19,441 nucleotides of DNA from Actinomortierella ambigua (lineage: Eukaryota > Mortierellomycota > Mortierellomycetes > Mortierellales > Mortierellaceae), in NCBI GenBank assembly GCA_016098155.1, contig JAAAJB010000638.1, forward strand, positions 1 through 19,441, given 5' to 3'. Made by a program: the position numbers and the translations under genes. The notes beneath the pieces were generated by a model, which did no database searches, had not been told where the DNA came from, and saw nothing but the letters and a program-made list of their open reading frames with translations. Below are positions 10,139 through 17,763 of the stretch, piece after piece (position 1 is the stretch's first letter; the number at the start of each line of letters is the position of its first letter).

Positions 10139-12466
10139 CTATACATCCGGCTCATCATAGGGCATGTCGGGCACGACAGACGAGCACAAATCGAGTTTAA
10201 ACAGCGCCTCGAGCCGAATGGCATCAATGGCGTCCGTCTCTTGGAAATGGGCGCGATCGAGCACCTCGTCGATCATGGGGAAGGTGAGCGCCCAGGCATT
10301 CAACCGCCGGAACCAGCTGCCAGGCCGTCGCAGGTTCTCTTCGACCAGGTCATCCCAGAAACCCAGACGGGCATTGGTCCGCCAGTCGACTTTGGTCCGG
10401 ATCTGATGGTCCGTTCGCATCGGGAACGCATTCTCGCCCGCCCAGATCACCCGTGACTCGCCCAGGCCCTTGGACGACCGCGATGCGCGCCACCGTGTCA
10501 GGCGGTCGACGACCTCCTGCCACCGTCGCATCAGCATCTCTGTCGACCATTGCCCTCCGGCAATGGGCCCACTGGCGGGCCACTGGCCCAGGTTAAGGTA
10601 GACGGTGTCGTACCTGTCGAGCGACTCGTCGGTCCGGTTGAGCAGGTCGGCCAAGAACTGGTCGGCCTTGTACTCGAGCATCACAACGTGGGAGTTCTCG
10701 CCCGTGATGGAAATGTACTCGGTATGCATTGGGTACTTCATGCGGGCGAGGTCGTATGGTCGGTGGTGGCCCAGGATCATGTTGTACGTCGTCCGCACCT
10801 GGGAGTCGCCTGTAAACAAAATGTTGCGCACGGGTTGCAGCACCGTCCCGTCCCGCAGCGTCGCTGTCCCGCCGAGTGAACCTCCCTTCTTGGTCTCAAT
10901 CGAGTCGCAACCAGCCGTGATCGGCTCTTGTGACGAAGGTGGGATCGTCTGGCGCTCCGTCTTGGTCATGGTGCATCCTTGTGGGACAAAGCGCCATCCT
11001 TTTGTCAGGTGTCGGTATTGCTTGACTGGCTCCTCGAGGCCTTCCTCACCCTCTTCTTCCTCGCCACCTTCCTCGGAGCCGTTACTGCCATCGCCTTTGC
11101 TTTCTTCTTCCTCTTCTTCTCCCTCACCGGGCACATCCTGTGTGAAAGGCAACTCCTCGGCGCCAACTCCTGGTCCAGCGTTGTAAGGGTCCTGATCGGC
11201 ACGATACATCATGGCAGCCAAGTCCTCGCGCCAGTAGGCGCCGCGCACGGGCGCCATCCGATCGCAGACCTCAAACTCCTTCTGTCGATGTTCGGAAAGC
11301 AGCTCCACAAACGCCTCGGTCTCGCAGTCGGCACAGATGGTCCCAATCTCCGTCTTGGGCGTCACCAGGACCTCATGAGTCCACTGTGGCCAGACGCCGG
11401 GTCGGTTCTCACGGATTGCTCGAAAGTTTTCGTAGGTGAGCCACGCACTCAGCTTAATCGGACCTGGAAGAGTCATCTGAAAGTCGGCGCGGTAGACAAG
11501 GGGCTGATCAACTGGTTGTTGTTGTTGTTGTTGTTGTGGCTGCTCCTGTTCCTGATCCTGATCCTGACGCTTGGTCTTTTTGATACCGTCTTCAGTTGAG
11601 ACCGCCGCGGTGACGGGAATAGCGCCCTTATGGTACCGCTTGGTAGAGAGAGCGAGACGCTGGTTGCCCTCAAACAGAAAGTAAAAGTCTTCGGGACCCG
11701 CGACCTCGTGGAAGTATCGGTCATGCTCTGCATTGTCCGAGACTTTGTATGGCGGCACAGTTGATGCAGAAACATGATGCACTACTTGAATGAAACCGCG
11801 TCCGCAGTCAGTGTTGGACCGGCATAGGGACAGCGAGAAATCTTTGCGGAGCGAGGGGATCGCGTCGCAGGTGACCTGGGAGGCATCCAGTGTCGAAGGT
11901 CCTGAGGTGGATGAGGAGGAGGCGAAGGAGGAGGGCGTGGGTGATGTACGGAGAAATAGTGTTGGACAACCAGCCGGAAGAACACCGACAGACGTAGCTG
12001 GGTGATCATCTTGGCCTTGAGAGCCGACTGTAGGAGTATGAGATGGTTGTTGCGTCGGGTCGTGTTTCTCCGTCACCTTCTCATCGTCGTGATCCGCGGC
12101 GGGTTTATTATCGTCATCGAACCGCCACTTCTCGTCGTTGTCTTCGGCGTTGCTGGCGTTATCTTGATCCTGTTCCAGAGTGTTGCCTTGATGTGCGGGT
12201 GGGGAGTAGACAGGGGTGAGCGATGTTGGAGATGAAACGCGAGAGGGGGCTGATTGGTGCTGTTGGACGTGCTGATCCTGAACGCGGTCCCGCTCCCGGG
12301 TGAACTCAAGCTGGCTGGTGTTGACGAAGAGCAGGAGGGCCGTGGTGGCCACCAGGGCCATGACGGCAGTCTTGTAAATCGGGCGAGGACCAGCAGGCGT
12401 GGTTCCTCGAGGTGATGGGGAACCTGCCGAGGAGGGTGAACGCAGTATGGCCATTTTACCAGGCAT
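10139..12466 (-). CDS. Type II membrane protein with C-terminal PC-esterase (GDSL/TBL-like) domain
   Basis: An intronless coding region of 775 residues. A short basic, Pro/Ser-rich N-terminus is followed by one hydrophobic segment at about residues 33-53 (ALVATTALLLFVNTSQLEFT), so it is a single-pass type II protein, probably Golgi, with a luminal C-terminus. The first 550 residues include a Ser/Pro/Gln/Asp-rich stem, a Cys-containing region (CDAIPSLRKDFSLSLCRSN and CADCETEAFVELL), a short poly-Gln run (about 310) and a long acidic run (about 440-470). The C-terminal domain starts with GWRFVPQGC, comparable to the W-x-P-x-x-C segment before PC-esterase domains. It then has ILFTGDSQVRTTYN (GDS at about 552-554, nucleophile Ser) and ends with LDRAHF (about 736-741), matching the D-x-x-H dyad. 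The PC-esterase family (PF13839) includes plant TBL acetyltransferases, NXPE proteins and the N-terminal part of CAS1. A role in glycan O-acylation or de-acylation is inferred; the substrate is unknown. Met5 is an alternative start. A 5'-UTR intron is proposed separately. Confidence 0.82.
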   Translation of the reverse strand: MPGKMAILRSPSSAGSPSPRGTTPAGPRPIYKTAVMALVATTALLLFVNTSQLEFTRERDRVQDQHVQQHQSAPSRVSSPTSLTPVYSPPAHQGNTLEQDQDNASNAEDNDEKWRFDDDNKPAADHDDEKVTEKHDPTQQPSHTPTVGSQGQDDHPATSVGVLPAGCPTLFLRTSPTPSSFASSSSTSGPSTLDASQVTCDAIPSLRKDFSLSLCRSNTDCGRGFIQVVHHVSASTVPPYKVSDNAEHDRYFHEVAGPEDFYFLFEGNQRLALSTKRYHKGAIPVTAAVSTEDGIKKTKRQDQDQEQEQPQQQQQQQPVDQPLVYRADFQMTLPGPIKLSAWLTYENFRAIRENRPGVWPQWTHEVLVTPKTEIGTICADCETEAFVELLSEHRQKEFEVCDRMAPVRGAYWREDLAAMMYRADQDPYNAGPGVGAEELPFTQDVPGEGEEEEEESKGDGSNGSEEGGEEEEGEEGLEEPVKQYRHLTKGWRFVPQGCTMTKTERQTIPPSSQEPITAGCDSIETKKGGSLGGTATLRDGTVLQPVRNILFTGDSQVRTTYNMILGHHRPYDLARMKYPMHTEYISITGENSHVVMLEYKADQFLADLLNRTDESLDRYDTVYLNLGQWPASGPIAGGQWSTEMLMRRWQEVVDRLTRWRASRSSKGLGESRVIWAGENAFPMRTDHQIRTKVDWRTNARLGFWDDLVEENLRRPGSWFRRLNAWALTFPMIDEVLDRAHFQETDAIDAIRLEALFKLDLCSSVVPDMPYDEPDV

Positions 12467-12471
12467 CAGCT

Positions 12472-12884
12472 CTGACGGGAATTGGATATAATTGGTTTAA
12501 CCCAAAAAAAAGGGATGGGCGGGGAAACTAGCACCAAGCAAATGAAATAAATTACACTGATTACTATTGCCATTCTGTTGCTGTACGGGGGAGGAGAGAG
12601 CCAATACTACCGAGGGAGGCAGGGTCAAGGGGGGGGAGACGAGAGAGAGCAGCACATGTTCTACCGTTTCCATCAATTTTCATCGCCCATTCAATTTTGG
12701 TTTTTGCTAGTCTCAGCTCTCGGTTCCTCCCAAACTCCTCGCCCCCACTTCTCCAATGAGAATTTCCCTGGATATGGCTCAATTTTACCCTGTTCCTCCA
12801 CCCCTCTCAGTTCACCAAAGATTTTTTTAAAGCTTTGATGATCTGTGGGGGCGAGAGCGAGAGAGCGAGAGAGAAAGAGAGAAC

Positions 12885-12920
<36 letters not shown>

Positions 12921-13192
12921 TTGGGGTGATTTCTTCACAGCTTTTGGAAGAAAATGAGCAAGTGTCAAAATTGGGATGAAATGTTACACCGGGGAAAAAC
13001 ACACTGCATACGCTCTCTTTGTGTCCCTGCCAATGTCTGAACAAATAGAAGAGGATAACAGCGCCAGAGAAAGGCGTGAGAAGGATCACGAACGAGCGCT
13101 GATGGGGCAGTGTACGAAGGAGTTTGATTTGGTCATCTTGAGGGAACGAGTGGTGCGGTGGTGATCAAAGTTGGTGGGGCGCCTCTCCTTAC
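12472..13192 (-). other. Possible 5'-UTR intron of the PC-esterase gene
   Basis: On the minus strand, a strong donor CCAG/GTAAGG lies at 13193/13192. It follows CT- and CACC-rich sequence typical of a fungal 5' leader. A plausible acceptor CCCGTCAG ends at 12472, only 5 nt before the ATG at 12466, with TTAAAC-type branch-point sequence just upstream. The resulting intron of about 720 nt is long compared with those of the neighbours (105-306 nt). This is a prediction from splice signals only. Confidence 0.4.
12851..12920. repeat. Interrupted (GA)n repeat
   Basis: About 70 bp of GA dinucleotides with scattered GC and A interruptions (GCGA, AAAGA and AACGA units). It reads CT on the sense strand of the PC-esterase gene and falls inside its proposed leader intron. 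Confidence 0.9.
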
Positions 13193-14832
13193 CTGGACGA
13201 GTGATGATCGGAAGAAAAGGGGTGCTTCAACGGTCAGAGCTGCAATAGAGTTGGTAAAGGGTGGAGTTGAAGGGTGGAGGTGAAAGGAGGAGGGTGATTG
13301 TGGTCTGTGTGCTTTTTTTTGTCGGTTGCTAGATAGGGGTCATTAGGTATGAATGCGTGGAGTGTGCTTAAAGCGATGGAAGAAACCTCGAGGGTGTTAT
13401 TGGGGATTCTCGCTGCAAGATACGTCGAGAAGTTTGAGGTGAAGGAGAGAAAGTGAGAAAGGAGAGCGACTACAGAGGGGTGATGGTCGACAGCGTAAGG
13501 AGAAAGTGAAGAGCGGGGTGAGGCTGGGATATTTATGTCACAGGGTATGGATGTATGGAGTGATTACGGCGACTCTTATGGTATATGGGTGACGACAGTG
13601 TTGGAGAAAGCAGCCGTTGCCTGACCGGACAACTAGTAAGGGATGAAAGGGTGAGTGAATGAAGACGAAGAAGAAGAGGAAGAAGAAGAAAAAACAAGGA
13701 CAAAGGAGGGAAGGCACTAAGAATAATGGCAACACCAAAAGAGCAACACACAAAAAAACAATAAACAAGAAACTCAGGAACACTGTTGGACACAACGCTA
13801 TTTGAAAGTGTGACAACTACTCAAGTTATTTGCCATATTACACTCTCTTTGCGATAACCTGGCTACCCAACGGAGCTAGTTTAATTGCAAGGCCGTTGTT
13901 GCCCCTTTCTATTTCTGGCAGGGAGTCGCTAGTCTTCATCTTGATCATGGCAAAGCTGATCTTTTTTAAATCGAACTAGTAGACTAACGATAGGGGCACT
14001 TGTTGTGAGAGCTCCTTGCCATGAGTTCCGTTGGGGCTGTTTCTCTAGATGTATAGTGTGAAAAAAGGGTGAGGTAGTGCCACGGATACACGACAGTGAC
14101 CGAGAAGGCTGAGGAGTAGTAGTACGTACCATAGCAGACCAGGGGGGAGACCCCGGCTGGCAATTAGAGAAAAGAATTAGAGAACCCTTCGTAGATTGGA
14201 GTGAAAACAAGGTTTTGCCGCACCCAGGAACAAAAATATGACCAACAAGGTTCGTCTCCAATTGTATCTTTTTATGATATCTTGCTTGGATGGAATGGGG
14301 AAAGTCAACGATGCCCAAGCGCTGGAATCTACCTGCTACTGGAAGCATGACAAACCGCCAGACATGAACTGCTGACCATAACAAGCGTTGAAAAGCGAGA
14401 ATTACGGCATGGTGCAGTTAGCTAGTTGACCATGTGAAGAGTACTGCGGTGGTATGTGGCGAAGGAGATAGTGTACTGGTAGACTATAGCCTTTATCGTC
14501 GCAAGGAGTATGTGGTTACTACGTAGTCATGATACAAAAAAAAACATTCTCTAGATGATCGGGGTATCCCAGGGTATGTTGGTGTGAAGATTCACAAATT
14601 CCCTTAGTCTACCTACCTCAAGTACTCCCCTCGTTGGTAAGGTACACAGTACCGTACGAAGATCCTGTACAAGCACACATTGCAACAGAGGGCTGCGACT
14701 TCCATAGTTCTTTGTAGATCCAGTGGTTGGTGGACAGTGCGAATGCGGCCCAATGCATGCCGTGCCTGCGTTCTATGCGTCTGTCGGCTTGAACGCACGG
14801 TCAGTTTCGAACAGTGCGGCATCGGCTTGAAC

Positions 14833-14850
14833 ATGATACGGTTCTGTATC
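14833..14850. repeat. Short perfect inverted repeat
   Basis: TGATAC and GTATCA arms of 6 bp flank a 6-bp centre (GGTTCT), about 225 bp upstream of the CENP-B-like start codon. It could be a dimeric protein-binding site. By length alone it may also be chance. Confidence 0.35.
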
Positions 14851-14870
14851 AAGCGTAATTTCGGTCATAT

Positions 14871-14878
14871 TGACGTCA
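14871..14878. promoter_or_regulatory. Perfect CRE-type palindrome TGACGTCA
   Basis: TGACGTCA, the consensus site for ATF/CREB-type bZIP factors, lies about 195 bp upstream of the ATG at 15073. Position and perfect match make it a reasonable regulatory site for the CENP-B-like gene. An 8-bp match could occur by chance in a window of this size. Confidence 0.4.
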
Positions 14879-15072
14879 TTGTGTGTGTGCGGGGTGTGCT
14901 TGCAGCTTGGGAGAGAAGTTCAAAAAACACCCGCTCGCAACCAACACCCCGCACATACACACATACACCGCTCTCTTAGCACAGTGCAACAAACTACGCG
15001 CAACCTAAGCGCCGCGCTGAGCAGGATACTTCCGACCTTGTCTGCAGCCTTTCCCTCCATTTCAGAAACAAG

Positions 15073-16002
15073 ATGGCGAATTCCGAGGCCGATGAGGCGG
15101 GTCAGCGGCTACTTGATGGCGACAATGGCACCATCCGCCTCGAACGCACACGACGCACAACTCTGAATGAAGAACAAAAGTACGAGATTTGCATGTACCT
15201 CAAAGACCAAGAGAACATCAAGGTTCGCCCGACCAACCGCTCTATGACCAACTGGATCCATGAGCGATATGGTGTCAAGGTCGATGCCTCGACCGTCTCG
15301 CGGTTGCGCAACCAGGTCGAAACCCGCCTTGCCCATGCTGTTATCAACCCGCTGGCCAAACGACACCGAAAGGTTATGTTTCCGGACCTGGAAGCAGGTC
15401 TCACCCAATTTGTCGCTGAGTGCCAGGCGAACAATACCAACCCAACAGACTCATTGTTGGTCAGCCGTGGAAAAGAGATTGCCAAGGAGCTCCGTCTCCC
15501 GCAAGAACAGCTGGCTTTTTCGGATGGGTGGGTGAGCAAGTTCAAGAAGCGCAATGGCGTAAAGTCAAACCACCCGAATGCAACGCGTGCTGCTGAAAAG
15601 CGACGCTCCAAGGGCAAGAGCGCCATCGGCAACAACAACAACAACAACAACAATAGCAATACCAGCGACAATGACGGTGGTCTTTCGTCATCCGCATCAC
15701 CGCCAACGACCTCGACTGTTGCTTATCAAGGTGCTGCAGGGATTCCGACGCCACCGCTCAACTCGAGCACGCTGATGCAGCATGATCCTGTGGATGTTCA
15801 TGATGACATTGATCAAGGCTCCTTTGAGGGATCCTCCTCCCCAATGGAGCTCGACCACACCAACGAGCATGAGCACCCTCTTACTTCAACGCCTCATCAA
15901 AGACAGCAGCATCAACAGCAGCAACAACAACAACAGCAACAACAACAACAGCAGCAGCAACACCAACCGCAACACCAACCACAACACCAGCATCAGCACC
16001 AC

Positions 16003-16046
<44 letters not shown>

Positions 16047-16737
16047 CCAACAGCAGCAGCAGCAGCAACAGCAACATCAACATCAGCAGCAGCATAAGCA
16101 CCCTCGTCAACCACAACAACACCACCACCACCACCACCAACACTCACTCACTACTGTGCCGGTGCAACAAACACCGGCTTCGACGTCAAGCCATGTGGGA
16201 ACCTCCCAAGCACCCCAACTACAGTCACAGCCACCAAGCCAGGGTCCATCGTCCTTACAGCCAGTCGTCAATACCCCAAGCAGAGGATCCAGTTCCGCAC
16301 CTGGTGTCGGCTTTCCAGAAGCTCAGCTCGATATCCTCGCCCATCAGTTCCAACAATATACAAGCCCAACTCCCAATGCTGGTGCACCCACCCTTGCAAC
16401 CAATCTCGACCATCATATACCGGCGCCGGCAGCCTCTCCACCTACTGGGTATAGCCATAACAGCCACAGCAATAGCAACACGAGTAGTAGTATTACCACT
16501 AATGCTACCAGCAAAGGTCGCATTGGCGAGATCTTTGCTCGCCGAATCGGAGATCCCGTTGCAGCCAGCTTTGATCCGGAGCCCGAGGTTGATTACGAGG
16601 AGGCCGTTGGGTGTGTACATACCTTACGAGCATTTATGCAGCAGCAGCGGTTTAGCAGAGAGCAGTTGGACCAGCTCAAAGGGATCTATACCACGATGAC
16701 GGAGAGGGAGAAGCAGCGACGACAGCGGTTCCTCTAA
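15073..16737 (+). CDS. CENP-B/Tc5-type DNA-binding protein with Gln/His tract, domesticated pogo-like transposase
   Basis: Single exon, 554 residues, ATG in good context (ACAAGATGG). Residues about 28-82 form a CENP-B/pogo-type first helix-turn-helix (RRTTLNEEQKYEICMYLKDQ then VDASTVSRLRNQ). Residues about 98-164 form the second, HTH_Tc5/CENPB-type domain, with PDLEAGLTQFVAEC, LLVSRGKEIAKEL and the hallmark SDGWVSKFKKRNGV. Together these bind a double-length DNA site in CENP-B and pogo transposases. A basic KRRSKGK segment follows. The rest is low-complexity: an Asn run, Ser/Thr/Pro stretches and a Gln/His-rich tract at about 276-357. No DDE nuclease domain is present. The last 50 residues (from about 507, EVDYEEAVGCVHTLRAFMQQQRF) form a predicted helix that resembles the C-terminal end of pogo-type transposases. 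So both ends seem kept and the nuclease replaced by a linker. Likely role: sequence-specific nuclear DNA binding, either transcriptional or centromeric. The target is unknown. Confidence 0.85.
15895..16143 (+). repeat. CAA/CAG/CAC tract encoding Gln/His repeats
   Basis: About 250 bp of mixed CAA, CAG, CAC and CAT codons encode long Gln runs broken by His and a few Pro, ending in a poly-His run (about 16121-16139). Codons are mixed rather than pure CAG. The complementary strand and the other frames stay open through it, producing spurious poly-Leu, poly-Val and poly-Ser/Asn frames. Confidence 0.95.
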
Positions 16738-16842
16738 GATCTTTTTTTGTAGCAAAATGTGACTGGTCGCTTTTAAACCAAGCTTTTCTTTTTTTTTCTT
16801 TTTCGTGAAACTGTGCATGATTCCAACAGAAACTCCAACACA
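16738..16842. promoter_or_regulatory. Very short tandem intergenic spacer with T tracts
   Basis: Only 105 bp separate the stop of the CENP-B-like gene from the Zim17 ATG. The spacer contains two T-rich tracts (16742-16748 and about 16786-16804) and no AATAAA hexamer. It must hold the 3' end of one gene and the promoter plus leader of the next, unless transcripts overlap or are read through. Confidence 0.6.
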
Positions 16843-16846
16843 ATGA
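16817..16846 (+). CDS. Upstream ORF overlapping the Zim17 start
   Basis: A 9-codon frame (M-I-P-T-E-T-P-T-Q, stop TGA) begins 26 nt upstream of the Zim17 ATG. Its stop TGA at 16844-16846 overlaps that ATG as ATGA. If transcription starts upstream of 16817, ribosomes translating it would terminate exactly on the main start, a layout that can allow termination-reinitiation or dampen expression. Whether it is in the mRNA is unknown. Confidence 0.4.
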   Translation: MIPTETPTQ

Positions 16847-17670
16847 GCATCATTCGGCGAGCACTCACGACATGCCATGCACAACAGGCAATGCGCATGC
16901 TCCCTTGGTCGGCGGCCAAGCCTCCTTTGGCAAGGACTGCCTTGAAGACAAGGGCACTTTTTAGCAATGTTGATCATAGGGCTACCCGCCCACTGAACGT
17001 CGTGTCGATCCGGCTGTCGGGATTCCATAGCTCTGCGATCCAGCTGCGTGAGAAGCGACCTTTGGAGGGAGAGGGTAAAGAGTGCTCGCATGCCAAGGGC
17101 GGAGCCAACGCATCTACAAAGTCGGGGGTGGAGCAGGACGATCACTTTCAGCACCAGGATCAACCACCCATGCCACCAAACACGGATCCCAAGGCGCGCA
17201 TGTTGATCGGATTTACATGCACTGTCTGCAACAACCGGTCGCACAAGACGATGTCAAAGCATGCGTATAACCACGGTGTCGTCATCATCCAATGCGATCA
17301 CTGCAAGAACCGGCATCTGATCGCCGATCATTTGGGGTGGTTCCGGAATGGTGGTGTGACGGTCGAGGATCTAGTCAAGGAAAAGGGCGAGACTGTCCAA
17401 AAGCTGACGGCGCCCTACCAGAGGATCAAGGATGGTGGTTACAACAAGGACGATGCCTCCTCATCCGCGGCCGGAAGCGCAACATCTACCACACCAGCGG
17501 AGGATGCGAGCAAGACCCCCGAGCAGATTGAGTTTGAAAAGGCTCTGGAAAAAGCTGCCGAAGGCATGTTAGAATGGGTCCCCCAGGATGTGCTGGAGCT
17601 TGAGAGGCAGCGTATGGAGAAGAGCCGCAACAATACCAAAACTGACGAATCCGATAAGGATTCACAATAA
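16843..17670 (+). CDS. ZIM17: DNL-type zinc finger protein, mitochondrial Hsp70 escort (Zim17/Tim15/Hep1)
   Basis: Zim17 (Tim15/Hep1) keeps mitochondrial Hsp70 soluble and active in the matrix and so supports presequence-protein import. The 275-residue product starts at ATG 16843; the frame extends upstream only to a GTG, so this is the first Met. The N-terminus (MSIIRRALTTCHAQQAMRML...) is rich in Arg, Ser and Ala with no acidic residues for about 40 positions, as expected of a presequence. The zf-DNL domain spans about 118-175 with CTVC (Cys126, Cys129) and CDHC (Cys151, Cys154) as the four zinc ligands. The family motif follows as IADHLGWF; DHL in place of DNL is also seen in yeast Zim17. 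The C-terminus of about 100 residues is Ser/Thr- and Glu-rich and makes the protein longer than the yeast protein (about 174 residues). The gene sits 105 bp after the CENP-B-like gene on the same strand and is convergent with CCDC25. Confidence 0.95.
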   Translation: MSIIRRALTTCHAQQAMRMLPWSAAKPPLARTALKTRALFSNVDHRATRPLNVVSIRLSGFHSSAIQLREKRPLEGEGKECSHAKGGANASTKSGVEQDDHFQHQDQPPMPPNTDPKARMLIGFTCTVCNNRSHKTMSKHAYNHGVVIIQCDHCKNRHLIADHLGWFRNGGVTVEDLVKEKGETVQKLTAPYQRIKDGGYNKDDASSSAAGSATSTTPAEDASKTPEQIEFEKALEKAAEGMLEWVPQDVLELERQRMEKSRNNTKTDESDKDSQ

Positions 17671-17674
17671 TAAA
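17669..17674 (+). terminator. Candidate Zim17 polyadenylation signal overlapping its stop codon
   Basis: AATAAA shares two bases with the TAA stop (17668-17670). It is the only canonical hexamer seen in the 93-bp gap, so the Zim17 3' UTR may be extremely short. Confidence 0.4.
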
Positions 17675-17685
17675 TACAGTTTACT

Positions 17686-17691
17686 TTTATT
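17686..17691 (-). terminator. Candidate CCDC25 polyadenylation signal
   Basis: TTTATT on the + strand reads AATAAA on the minus strand, 73 nt past the CCDC25 stop. Cleavage 10-30 nt further on would fall at or inside the end of the Zim17 coding region. Confidence 0.45.
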
Positions 17692-17763
17692 TTTTTTTCA
17701 GGCAGCTTGTTTTCTGTCAGTGTCATTGTATATTGTAGTCCGAGGAAAGAACCCAAATTAGAT

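Larger units (their letters stand above)
12467..15072. other. 2.6-kb region without a recognised coding gene
   Basis: The left part (to about 13550) is probably the 5' leader and promoter of the minus-strand PC-esterase gene, including a likely leader intron and a GA-rich repeat. The middle (about 13640-13800) is purine-rich with GAAGAAG runs. The segment 13929-14384 has a 151-residue minus-strand open frame with no domain I recognise. From about 14600 the sequence is probably the promoter and leader of the CENP-B-like gene and carries a CRE-type palindrome. I looked for tRNA boxes and snRNA signatures and saw none that hold up. Confidence 0.5.

Noticed and set aside
10605..11599. Two open frames of about 200 residues on the + strand
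   Set aside because: They are antisense to the PC-esterase gene, whose own frame is complete and has recognisable motifs.
13183..13200. CCTTACCTGGACG on the + strand, resembling the 5' end of U1 snRNA
   Set aside because: The rest of U1 (stem-loop I sequence and Sm site) is not present downstream; the match is better explained as a minus-strand splice donor.
13929..14384. 151-residue minus-strand open frame
   Set aside because: No recognised domain, mixed composition, and no convincing start or splice context; kept only as a low-interest possibility.
15782..16699. 305-residue Ser/Asn-rich open frame and minus-strand poly-Leu/poly-Val frames
   Set aside because: They are alternative readings of the CAA/CAG tract of the CENP-B-like gene, with no folded domain.
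16813..16842. Extension of Zim17 upstream of ATG 16843
   Set aside because: The upstream in-frame codon is GTG, not ATG, and the mitochondrial presequence begins naturally at 16843.
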